Shown in pieces: positions 1 to 6,391 of a DNA stretch of 7,802 bases. A program made the position numbers and the translations under genes. The notes beneath the pieces were generated by a model, which saw only the letters and a list, made by a program, of their open reading frames with translations, had not been told where the DNA came from and did not search any database. Positions within the stretch are counted from its first letter, which is position 1; every line of letters begins with the position of its first letter. The DNA comes from an uncultured bacterium (GTDB lineage: Bacteria > Actinomycetota > Actinomycetes > S36-B12), in assembly GCA_903940375.1 (NCBI GenBank), contig CAJAKT010000221.1:1-7802 (forward strand), written 5' to 3'.

Positions 1-1153
1 ACTGCAGCGGGATGACCATTGTCAGTGCGAACGTGATGACCAGGACGACCTTCTGCACCGTGCCGGTGCCCCATACAGACCGCAGGTTCTCAGGCTTGAT
101 GGTCCGGATGCCGATGAGCATGAGCAGGCCCGCAAGCGCCGGCATGGCCACGTGGCCCACCACGCCGCCGAAGGCGACGACCACCACAGCCATGACCAGA
201 GCCGTGAAGACCAGCGACTGACGCGAACGCGCACCTGCCGCCCGGTTCAGCGCCGTCGCGGACACGGAGCCGCCGACCGGCATCCCCTGGAAGATGCCGG
301 ACGCCATGTTCGCCACACCCTGCCCGAGGAAGTCACGCGAAGCATCGGGGTAACGGCCATCCGGATTGGGGAAGCTGGCCGAGATCCCGGCTCCTTGGAC
401 CAGCCCGACGAAAGCCAGCGAGATCGCCGGCAGCAGCAGCACCGGGACGAGCGTCAGCATCGGTGCTTCCGGGCGTGGCAGCGAGGAGACCGTCACGCCG
501 ACGTCATTCAGGGTCGCCACCGTCGTCCAGTCCAGGGCAGCAGCCGCGGCCGACGTCACGATGACAGCCACGACCAGGCCCATGGCTCCGACACGGGTGC
601 GTTCGAGGGTCACGATGAGAACGACGGTCGCCAGACCGATCGCGAGCGTCTGCAGATCCCACTGGCTCGGATGCAGGAAGGTCTGGAACGCTCGGATCAC
701 CCGGTTCGGCCCCTCCGCGCTGAATCCCGTGAGGTTGGCGAGCTGGCCCAGGATGATGTTCACGCCCACAGCGTTGATGAACCCGACCATGACGGCGTTC
801 GACACGAACCGCAGGACAGAGCCGAGACGCAGGAGCCCGGCGAACAGCATGACAACGCCCGTCAGGATCGACAGCGTGAACAGTGCGCGCGCAGGATCCG
901 AAGCCTCATGCACCGCTGGCACGTCGACGATGATCATGGCCATCGCGCCCGTGCCCTGCACTGCCATGAACGCGGAACTGGTGGCGAGCGCTCCGCCCAG
1001 CGTCCCCAGCATGTAGCCATACAGGCCTGACAGCGGATTGACGCCGGCCAGCAGGCCCGTGGCCAGGCCATCGGGAACGCTCTGCACGCCCAGCACCACC
1101 CCGGCGATCGCGTCCTGCCGGAGAGTGTCCCGATGGAATGGCAGCCAGCGCAT
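1..1153 (-). CDS. SulP-family inorganic anion transporter, 3' end beyond the window
   Basis: This is an integral membrane carrier of the SulP/SLC26 family, which moves sulfate, bicarbonate or similar anions. The frame is open from the window edge to about residue 384. Family hallmarks are visible: an N-terminal DAIAGVVLGVQSVPDGLATG stretch, NPLSGLYGYMLGT, then VSNAVMVGFINAVG in mid-protein, and GMPVGGSVSATALNRAAGAR near the visible end. Many hydrophobic segments lie between them. The C-terminal STAS domain, usual in this family, would lie outside the window, so its presence is unknown. I chose the ATG at 1153-1151 because GGCAGG sits about six bases upstream. A GTG at 1198 is also in frame but has no spaced ribosome-binding site, and a TGA lies further upstream. 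The gene is divergent from an alkyl sulfatase, so sulfate is a reasonable substrate guess, but this is inference. The family call is strong; the substrate is uncertain. Confidence 0.9.
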   Translation of the reverse strand, partial: MRWLPFHRDTLRQDAIAGVVLGVQSVPDGLATGLLAGVNPLSGLYGYMLGTLGGALATSSAFMAVQGTGAMAMIIVDVPAVHEASDPARALFTLSILTGVVMLFAGLLRLGSVLRFVSNAVMVGFINAVGVNIILGQLANLTGFSAEGPNRVIRAFQTFLHPSQWDLQTLAIGLATVVLIVTLERTRVGAMGLVVAVIVTSAAAAALDWTTVATLNDVGVTVSSLPRPEAPMLTLVPVLLLPAISLAFVGLVQGAGISASFPNPDGRYPDASRDFLGQGVANMASGIFQGMPVGGSVSATALNRAAGARSRQSLVFTALVMAVVVVAFGGVVGHVAMPALAGLLMLIGIRTIKPENLRSVWGTGTVQKVVLVITFALTMVIPLQ

Positions 1154-1301
1154 CGTGGACCTGCCCCTCGAGCCGGTGGCGCGTCTTCGCCGAGTCACCC
1201 CTGTTGCGACTCGTACGGATAGTAGTCAGCGCCCGCGTCTGCGCCTAGGCTCGCACGACATCCGCAATACGCCCCGATGCGGATGGACGAAAGGTAGATC
1301 C
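1154..1301. promoter_or_regulatory. Divergent intergenic region with candidate sulfatase promoter
   Basis: This gap separates the SulP and sulfatase starts. On the plus strand TAGTCA (1223-1228) and TAGGCT (1246-1251) are 17 bases apart and resemble a -35/-10 pair (four of six and three of six consensus bases). On the minus strand TACTAT (1224-1219) is a possible -10 for the SulP gene, but its -35 is poor. The two predicted promoters would overlap. These are by-eye matches in a high-GC genome and may be chance. Confidence 0.3.
1259..1285. repeat. 7-bp inverted repeat, possible operator or 5' hairpin
   Basis: CATCCGC (1259-1265) and GCGGATG (1279-1285) are perfect inverted arms around a 13-base spacer. 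They begin just after the predicted transcription start of the sulfatase gene and end four bases before its GAAAGG ribosome-binding site. That placement suits a repressor operator or a hairpin at the 5' end of the mRNA. Function is inferred from position only. Confidence 0.35.
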
Positions 1302-3293
1302 ATGCGCTTCGAGCACTTCCATGAGCACGGCAAGCAGCCGTCGGCAGCAACGACCGCGGCTCGGGCCGCGGCGCGCGAGCGGCTGCCCTTCGACGACGAA
1401 CGCGACTTCGAGGAGGCCCGTCGCGGCTTCATCGCCGCTCCCCCGTACCGGCAGATCATGGCGGCGGCCGGCCATGTGGCGTGGGACATGGGCCAGTACG
1501 ACTTCCTGCTCTCCGGGCAGGACTTCGACTCGATCCACCCGTCGCTGCAGCGCCAGGCCATTCTCAACATGGAGTACGGCCTCTTCGAGGTCGTTCCGGG
1601 CCACATCTACCAGGTGCGCGGCTTCGACCTCGCCAACATCTCCTTCATCCGTTCAGACACGGGCTGGATCGTCTTCGACCCGCTGACCGCGTCAGAGACT
1701 GCTGCCGCTGCCCTCGCCCTGATCAACGAGCACCTCGGGCCACGTCCCGTGGTCGCTGTCGTCTACTCGCACTCCCATGGCGATCACTTCGCCGGCGCCC
1801 ACGGCGTCGTCGACGTGGCGGACGTTCGGTCGGGGAAGGTCCCGGTCATCGCGCCCATCGGCTTCCTCGAGCATGCGGTTGCCGAGAACGTCTATGCCGG
1901 CAACGCGATGAATCGCCGCATGTTCTACCAGTACGGCTCGCTGCTCGATCGCAATCCGTTCGGCCATGTCGACCAGGCCATCGGCAAGGGCGTCGCGGCA
2001 GGGTCTACCGGGCTGATTCCGCCGACGATCGACATCGTCGACGACATCGAGGAACTCACCATCGATGGCGTGCGCATGGTGTTCCAGAACACGCCGGGGA
2101 CCGAGGCACCGGCCGAGATGAACACCTGGTTCCCCGACTTCAAGGCCTTCTGGGCCGCGGAGAACATCGTCGCCACGGTTCACAACATCTACACATTGCG
2201 CGGCGCGCTGGTGCGCGATGCCCTCGAGTGGTCACGACAGATCAACAAGGCGCTCTACCTCTTCGGCCAGGACGCCGAGGTGATGTTCGCGTCGCACTCC
2301 TGGCCCCGCTGGGGCAATGAGCGGATTCGCGAGGTGATGCGCACCCAGCGCGATGCCTACGCCCACCTCAACAACGGCGTCATGCACCTTGCCAATCAGG
2401 GCGTGACCATCAACGAGATCCACCGCATCTACCAGGTGCCGGAGTCCCTTGAGCACCGATGGGCCGCGCGGAGTTACCACGGCTCCGTCGAGCACAACTC
2501 CCGTGCGGTGATCAACCGCTACCTCGGCTACTGGGACGGCAATCCCGCCACGCTGATCCCGTTGGCTCCTCGCGAGTCGGCGCCGCTGTACGTCGAGATG
2601 ATGGGTGGCTCTGATGCCATCTCCTCGAAGGCGGAGCAGCTCATGGACGCAGGCGAGTACCTCCTCGCCATCGAGATCCTCAACAAGCTGGTCTACGGCG
2701 AACCGACGAATGAGCGCGGTCGCCACCTGCTTGCCGATGCGTTCGAGCAGGTGGGCTACCAGCAGGAGAGCCCCAGCGTGCGCAACAGTTTCCTTGCCGC
2801 TGCTCTGGAGCTCCGGTCCGGCATCCCGTCCGGTGCCGCACCGAAGAGCACCGGCCCGGACATGGTTCGCGCGCTCAGCACTCTGCAGTTCCTTGACTAC
2901 CTCGGCATCCGCCTGGACTCAACCAAAATCGGGGACGCGGCATTCGTCATGAACCTGGTCACGCCGGACAACGGTGAGTCCTTCGTCATCGAGCTGAGCA
3001 ACGGCGCGCTCACCAGCCTGCAGGGCTTCGTTGCAGATGAACCTGACGTGACCCTGACGATCAACAGATCCGACCTCGAGGACGCGATGATCGGAGTCGT
3101 TCCGCTCCAGCAGCAAGTCATGGACGGCACGGCGGTCCTCACCGGAGATGCCTCCATCCTGATGACACTCGCGGGTGCGCTCACACAGTTCGAGCCAACC
3201 TTTGCGATCATGCCGGGCACGATTCCCGGCGAGGACGCCGTTCCGGCTGATGCGTTTGCCTACCGGGACATGGCCGACAGCAGTGGCGGCTGA
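1302..3293 (+). CDS. Alkyl sulfatase, SdsA1-like metallo-beta-lactamase family (class III sulfatase)
   Basis: The product (663 aa) should hydrolyse primary alkyl sulfates such as dodecyl sulfate to an alcohol and inorganic sulfate with a two-zinc centre. The metallo-beta-lactamase domain spans roughly residues 90-335, with the HSHGDH motif giving H157, H159, D161 and H162. Further likely ligands are E268 (PGTEAPAE), E287 (AAEN) and H332 (ASHSWPRWG). The 19-residue spacing of the two glutamates matches what I recall for SdsA1. The middle domain, with HNSRAV and RYLGYWDGNPATL near residues 397-416, fits the alkyl-sulfatase dimerisation domain. Residues from about 521 on fit the C-terminal SCP2-like domain, which binds hydrophobic chains. 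The start is the ATG preceded by GAAAGG at 1289-1294; the frame is open back to 1038 but that part overlaps the SulP gene. No signal peptide is visible, unlike secreted SdsA1, so a cytoplasmic enzyme is inferred. Length is normal for the family. Confidence 0.93.
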   Translation: MRFEHFHEHGKQPSAATTAARAAARERLPFDDERDFEEARRGFIAAPPYRQIMAAAGHVAWDMGQYDFLLSGQDFDSIHPSLQRQAILNMEYGLFEVVPGHIYQVRGFDLANISFIRSDTGWIVFDPLTASETAAAALALINEHLGPRPVVAVVYSHSHGDHFAGAHGVVDVADVRSGKVPVIAPIGFLEHAVAENVYAGNAMNRRMFYQYGSLLDRNPFGHVDQAIGKGVAAGSTGLIPPTIDIVDDIEELTIDGVRMVFQNTPGTEAPAEMNTWFPDFKAFWAAENIVATVHNIYTLRGALVRDALEWSRQINKALYLFGQDAEVMFASHSWPRWGNERIREVMRTQRDAYAHLNNGVMHLANQGVTINEIHRIYQVPESLEHRWAARSYHGSVEHNSRAVINRYLGYWDGNPATLIPLAPRESAPLYVEMMGGSDAISSKAEQLMDAGEYLLAIEILNKLVYGEPTNERGRHLLADAFEQVGYQQESPSVRNSFLAAALELRSGIPSGAAPKSTGPDMVRALSTLQFLDYLGIRLDSTKIGDAAFVMNLVTPDNGESFVIELSNGALTSLQGFVADEPDVTLTINRSDLEDAMIGVVPLQQQVMDGTAVLTGDASILMTLAGALTQFEPTFAIMPGTIPGEDAVPADAFAYRDMADSSGG

Positions 3294-3326
3294 CCACAGC
3301 ACCCGTCGCCAGGAAACCCTGTCGGA

Positions 3327-3674
3327 CTATGCGAGCTTGACGGCAGTGCCGTACGCGAGGATCTCAGCCACGCCCTGGGTCTGGCCCATGTCGGTCGAGT
3401 CGAAGCGCAGGCCAACGACAGCGTCCGCGCCCTGCGCCTGTGCGTGCTCCACGAGCCGCTCGAGAGCAACGTGACGGGCTTCCTCCAGCGAAGCGCTGAA
3501 CTCCGTGACCTCGCCCTTCTTCATGCCCTTGAAGGTGCCCTTGAGGTTGCCGCCAGCGCCCGTTGACCGAACGATAAGGCCGAACGCCGGCCCGACGTAC
3601 GAGCCGAGCGTGCGACCCGGAACGTCATTGGTGGTGGACACGGGAATGGCAAGGACTGTCTGCAGGTCGGTCAC
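3327..3674 (-). CDS. YbjQ-family (UPF0145) protein
   Basis: This 115-aa protein belongs to the YbjQ/UPF0145 family (Pfam YbjQ_1), sometimes labelled putative heavy-metal-binding. Its biological role is not established. Visible family features are an early strand ending VSTTNDVPG, a GTFKGMKKGEVTE segment, a helix with EEARHVALERLVEHAQ, and the C-terminal core GADAVVGLRFDS followed by VAEILAYGTAV. The family forms small oligomeric shells in known homologues, from general knowledge. I chose GTG at 3674-3672 because GGAG lies six bases upstream (3684-3681 on the plus strand). The frame continues upstream to 3935 without a stop, but that extension does not resemble the family. It converges with the sulfatase gene, with 33 bases between stops and no convincing terminator. 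No link to sulfate metabolism is evident. Confidence 0.88.
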   Translation of the reverse strand: MTDLQTVLAIPVSTTNDVPGRTLGSYVGPAFGLIVRSTGAGGNLKGTFKGMKKGEVTEFSASLEEARHVALERLVEHAQAQGADAVVGLRFDSTDMGQTQGVAEILAYGTAVKLA

Positions 3675-3725
3675 GTGGATCTCCAAGGGGCGGGGGGACG
3701 AATACTGACAAATACCGTGACATAG

Positions 3726-3899
3726 GGAGTCACCATCCGCAACCGGCCGCATAGGCCTACCGGTGATCGGGTTGCCGACACCAACGGATCCCCTGCCGTG
3801 GAGTTCGTGTACGAGGACGGTGGTGCCGGCTTGAGCGCGGTGGACGTGCTCGAAGCCACGGGCCGGAACGGCGTGTTCCTGGACTACAGGCGGGAATAG
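3726..3899 (+). pseudogene. Small reading frame with ATC in place of a start codon
   Basis: A 57-codon frame runs from just after an in-frame TAG (3723-3725) to a TAG at 3897-3899. It reads like protein, with stretches such as AVEFVYEDGGAG and SAVDVLEATGRNG. AGGGAG at 3724-3729 is a good ribosome-binding site, and five bases later the expected start codon is ATC (3735-3737), not ATG or GTG. Either the start was lost, the start is non-canonical, or a short product begins at an internal GTG. I do not recognise the sequence. It lies next to clearly broken genes, so a decayed gene is the likeliest reading. It is divergent from the YbjQ-type gene, from which it is separated by a short stretch of lower GC. 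Confidence 0.35.
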
Positions 3900-3910
3900 G
3901 ACCCGGAGGG

Positions 3911-4060
3911 TTAGGGAGGCTTGACGACTCCGCACTGGCGATCAAGACCCTCTGGGCCACCACGGATACCGCGTTCGCCAAGCTAGGTGATGCACCCGGC
4001 CGCCTCTTGCCAGAAGAGATCAAGGCGGTGCTCGGATTCCACGTCACTCCACCGAGGCGC
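3911..4060 (+). pseudogene. Fasciclin (FAS1)-like domain fragment
   Basis: The frame read from 3911 contains WATTDTAFAKLG followed, about 14 residues later, by EIKAVLGFHVTP. These resemble the two conserved fasciclin motifs, FAPTDAAFAKL and the VLTYHVVP type. Fasciclin domains act in adhesion or as secreted surface proteins. Only about 50 residues remain, compared with roughly 130 for a full domain. There is no signal peptide and no convincing start codon. The frame continues without a stop straight into the Fe-S reductase fragment, so this looks like a deletion junction between two unrelated genes. The motif match was made by eye and is moderate. Confidence 0.4.
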
Positions 4061-4463
4061 ACGACAAAGGCAGTGGCCGAACTCATCCACACCGCCGGAG
4101 TGCAGTTCGTGGTACTCGGCGAGGGTGAGACCTGCACCGGTGATCCGGCACGCCGCGCTGGCAATGAGTTCTTGTTCCAGATGCAGGCGCAGCAGAACGT
4201 CGAGGTCACTTACCACGATCCCTGCTACCTCGGCCGCCACAACAAGGTCTACGCCCCCGCGCGAACTCATCAAGAGCACTGCTTCGCTCGTCGAGATGGA
4301 GCGTTCGGGCGACCGCTCCTTCAGCTGCGGCGTCGGCGGCGCCCGCATGTGGATGGAGGAGACCATCGGCACCCGTATCAACGCCAACCGTGGCGACGAA
4401 GCGATCGCCACCGGCGCCGAGACCCTTGCCGTCTTGCTGCTTGATGCAGCGAAGTCCAACTAA
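4061..4463 (+). pseudogene. Broken CCG-domain Fe-S oxidoreductase (HdrD/GlcF-like)
   Basis: The first half reads AVAELIHTAGVQF, ETCTGDPARRAGNEFLFQM, QQNVE and then directly VTYHDPCYLGRHN. In intact actinobacterial Fe-S-binding reductases I recall about 60-70 residues between the last two, including a cysteine motif, so an in-frame deletion is inferred. The frame then shifts at a run of five Cs (4254-4258). In the next frame it continues PRELIKS, SCGVGGARMWMEETIGTRIN and GAETLAV, then LLLDAAKSN and a TAA. The usual CCG is SCG here, and the CPFC motif expected after GAETLAV is missing. The N-terminal part is also absent. With several cluster cysteines gone, the product could not bind its clusters normally. 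The remnant ends 15 bases before the alcohol dehydrogenase start. Confidence 0.8.
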
Positions 4464-4478
4464 CGAATGAGGAGCACC

Positions 4479-5576
4479 ATGCGAGCTGCTGTCGTGAACG
4501 CTATCGGCGCTGGATTCGATATCGAAGACATCGAGATCGATGTGCCGCTCGGGCGCGAGGTCCTCGTCGAGGTAAAGGCCGTCGGGCTATGTCACTCCGA
4601 CCTCCACTTCGCTGAGCACGACTTCGGTAACCCGCTGCCGGCGGTCCTCGGCCATGAACTCGCCGGCGTCGTCGCTGCAGTTGGCCCTGAGGTCAGCGAG
4701 GTCTTGATTGGGCAGCGAGTGGTTGGCTCACTCGTGCGTTGGTGCGGCACCTGCGAGAACTGCACGAACGATCTGAGCTACCGCTGCACTCAACGACACA
4801 CGCTCGTGCGAGCAGCAGGCGACGCACCACGCTTGCGCCGAGCCGACGGCACGGCAGTGACGGCCGCCATGGGCACCGCCGCATTTGCCGAATACGCCTT
4901 GATCCACGAGAACCAACTTGTGGTCGTGCCTGAGGCACTGCCGTTCGCGCAGGCGGCCCTGCTCGGCTGCAGCACGATCACCGGGGCCGGCGCCGTGCTC
5001 AACACCGCGACCGTCTCACCTGGCGACAGTGTCGCGGTTATCGGTTGCGGCGGCGTCGGCCTGAACGTGCTCTCCGGTGCGCTCCTCGCGCAGGCCGGCA
5101 CGATCATCGCAATCGACACCCAGCCCGCCAAGCTTGAGTTGGCGCGTGAGTTCGGTGCCACACATGTCGTCGATGCCAGCCAGGGCGATCCGGTGCAGGC
5201 CGTCCGCGAAATCACCGGTGGCGGGGCGAAGCATGTGTTCGAAGTCGTGGGGATCGAAGCCACCACCCTTCAGGCCGTGCGCATGACCGCAACCGGCGGC
5301 ACGGCCTACCTCGTCGGGCTCCATCGCCCCGGGAGCACAACAACCCTCGACATGATGGCTGATGTGCTCGCGCCGCAACGCACCATTGTTGGCGTGTATA
5401 TGGGCTCGGCTGACATCCGAGTCGACATTCCCCGCTACGCCGAGCTCTATCTCGACGGGAAATTGAACCTCGACAGTTTGATCTCGCGTCAGATCAAACT
5501 GTCGGAGATCAACGATGGGTTCGATGAGATGCGTCGCGGCTCGGCCGCACGCAGTGTCATCACCGCCTGGGACTAG
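4479..5576 (+). CDS. Zinc-dependent alcohol dehydrogenase (MDR superfamily)
   Basis: This 365-aa enzyme should oxidise an alcohol (or reduce an aldehyde) with NAD(H). Catalytic zinc ligands are C38 (GLCHSD), H59-E60 (GHE) and C164. The structural zinc site is C89, C92, C95 and C103. The Rossmann motif GCGGVG lies at 189-194, and D213 at the end of the second strand points to NAD rather than NADP. Length is typical. The layout resembles the class III/NDMA-dependent group of actinobacterial dehydrogenases, but substrate cannot be read from sequence. I chose the second ATG (4479) because GAGGAG at 4469-4474 precedes it; the ATG at 4467 would add four residues. It follows a dead Fe-S gene closely, so its former operon partner may have decayed. 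A perfect 14-bp inverted repeat lies inside the gene at codons 331-342. A role in oxidising the alcohol freed by the nearby sulfatase is possible but unproven. Confidence 0.93.
   Translation: MRAAVVNAIGAGFDIEDIEIDVPLGREVLVEVKAVGLCHSDLHFAEHDFGNPLPAVLGHELAGVVAAVGPEVSEVLIGQRVVGSLVRWCGTCENCTNDLSYRCTQRHTLVRAAGDAPRLRRADGTAVTAAMGTAAFAEYALIHENQLVVVPEALPFAQAALLGCSTITGAGAVLNTATVSPGDSVAVIGCGGVGLNVLSGALLAQAGTIIAIDTQPAKLELAREFGATHVVDASQGDPVQAVREITGGGAKHVFEVVGIEATTLQAVRMTATGGTAYLVGLHRPGSTTTLDMMADVLAPQRTIVGVYMGSADIRVDIPRYAELYLDGKLNLDSLISRQIKLSEINDGFDEMRRGSAARSVITAWD
5471..5504. repeat. Perfect 14-bp inverted repeat inside the alcohol dehydrogenase gene
   Basis: The arms at 5471-5484 (CGACAGTTTGATCT) and 5491-5504 (AGATCAAACTGTCG) are exact reverse complements around a 6-base loop, CGCGTC. 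They encode residues near 332-342 with unusually A/T-rich codons (AGT, TTG, AAA) for this gene. The mRNA could form a stable hairpin about 70 bases before the stop. There is no T-run, so it is not a standard intrinsic terminator. Confidence 0.85.
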
Positions 5577-5676
5577 CCGAGCGAGCCGCCCGAACCGAAC
5601 GCCCCTGCGGCGCCGACCGGAGCACACTTCCGCACACGCCAGGTCAAGGAGGCAATCAGACTCGGGGCAGTCCCAA

Positions 5677-5726
5677 CTCGCTCTTACTCGTGCATACTCC
5701 GGCTTGCTCCTGCATGTTCGGCCATA
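5677..5726. repeat. Five degenerate 10-bp tandem units
   Basis: Five successive 10-base units begin at 5677, 5687, 5697, 5707 and 5717: CTCGCTCTTA, CTCGTGCATA, CTCCGGCTTG, CTCCTGCATG and TTCGGCCATA. T at position 2, C at 3, C at 7 and T at 9 are invariant. Position 4 is always G/C, position 8 always A/T and position 10 always a purine. The period is close to one DNA helical turn. Confidence 0.55.
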
Positions 5727-5739
5727 CGTCGTCCTTGTT

Positions 5740-5761
5740 CCGGGGCATAACCGGGGCATTG
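5740..5761. repeat. Two 11-bp direct repeats
   Basis: CCGGGGCAT occurs at 5740-5748 and again at 5751-5759, giving an 11-base period just after the 10-bp units. The GCAT ending echoes those units. Closely spaced direct repeats of this size can be protein-binding sites; no function is shown. Confidence 0.6.
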
Positions 5762-5805
5762 CGCGAACCCTGCGCGGAGGAACCGACCGCCTCCACCCGC
5801 ACGAG

Positions 5806-6372
5806 TCATCCATGATCGTCGCCGCTTCCCTGACGTAGCGCGTCGACCATGGCGTGAAGGCCCAAGGTGTCCAGGCGGTCGAGGATGTCGTCAGGTGTCA
5901 TGGGGGGTCGTTTGCGGTGTGCCGCCATCTCTGCGATGACGCGGCCGAGCTCGATCGGGTAGGTGCCGGCCAGTTCGCCGAACAGGTCTCCTGGGTGCAG
6001 GACTCGGCAGGTCGGTCCGACGTCCGCGGCGGGGAAGTCGGCGACGTTGCTGGTGAGCAGGACGTCGGCGCGCCCGCCTCGCGCGGCGGCGGCGTGGACG
6101 TGGTCGCCGGGGTCGGGTCCGGTCATCTCCGCGACGAGGTCCTGATAAGCGGCGGGATCGATCCGACCCGCCGGAGCGGTGGCCCGCACCTGCGCGCCGA
6201 AGACGGCGGCGTTCGCAGCGCTCAGTCCCTTGCGCTCGACCAGGACGCGTTCAACCTCCGCGAGGGACTCATCGGTCCAGGCCAGGTCGAACAGGCCAAT
6301 CTCGACGCTGCGCAGCACGAGGTCGGCCAGCACGACCGGGTACCAGACGTTGGTATCGACGAAGACGAGCAT
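5806..6372 (-). CDS. PIN-domain toxin (VapC-like ribonuclease)
   Basis: The 188-aa product fits the PIN_3-type ribonuclease family, whose toxin members cleave RNA with Mg ions held by acidic residues. Likely catalytic residues are D6 (FVDTN), E39 (ESLAEVER), D90 (PDPGDHVHAAAA) and D112 (TSNVADFP). All four expected acidic positions are present, so it is probably active. The C-terminal region (residues about 140-188) extends past the core PIN fold with a helical RPPMTPDDILDRLDTLGL segment. It is the last gene of the operon, 19 bases after the stop of the RelE-HTH fusion, whose HTH part is its presumed antitoxin. No ribosome-binding site is visible before the ATG at 6372-6370, so its translation may be weak or dependent on the upstream gene. 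That would help keep toxin below antitoxin. Confidence 0.85.
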   Translation of the reverse strand: MLVFVDTNVWYPVVLADLVLRSVEIGLFDLAWTDESLAEVERVLVERKGLSAANAAVFGAQVRATAPAGRIDPAAYQDLVAEMTGPDPGDHVHAAAARGGRADVLLTSNVADFPAADVGPTCRVLHPGDLFGELAGTYPIELGRVIAEMAAHRKRPPMTPDDILDRLDTLGLHAMVDALRQGSGDDHG

Positions 6373-6391
6373 CAGAGGGCGGCGGGCAGGA

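Larger units (their letters stand above)
5577..5805. other. Convergent intergenic gap with short repeats, no gene
   Basis: No convincing coding frame is seen on either strand between the 3' ends of the alcohol dehydrogenase and PIN genes. It holds the two short repeat sets listed separately. GGAGG/CCTCC (5776-5780 and 5790-5794) could form a 5-bp hairpin just downstream of the PIN gene, without a T-run, and is at best a weak terminator. Confidence 0.6.

Noticed and set aside
152..1030. Long plus-strand open frame
   Set aside because: It is antisense to the SulP gene, and its translation is rich in R, H, D and Q with no family features.
1038..1301. Upstream extension of the sulfatase frame
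   Set aside because: It overlaps the SulP coding region, does not resemble the family, and a good ribosome-binding site supports the ATG at 1302.
2023..2040. CGACGAT/ATCGTCG hairpin in the sulfatase gene
   Set aside because: Short arms in GC-rich coding sequence with common GAC, GAT and GTC codons; likely chance.
3274..3325. CCGACAG/CTGTCGG inverted repeat between convergent genes as a terminator
   Set aside because: The arms are only 7 bp, the loop is 38 bases, and there is no T-run.
5016..5813. Long minus-strand open frame
   Set aside because: It is antisense to the alcohol dehydrogenase and has no recognisable protein features.
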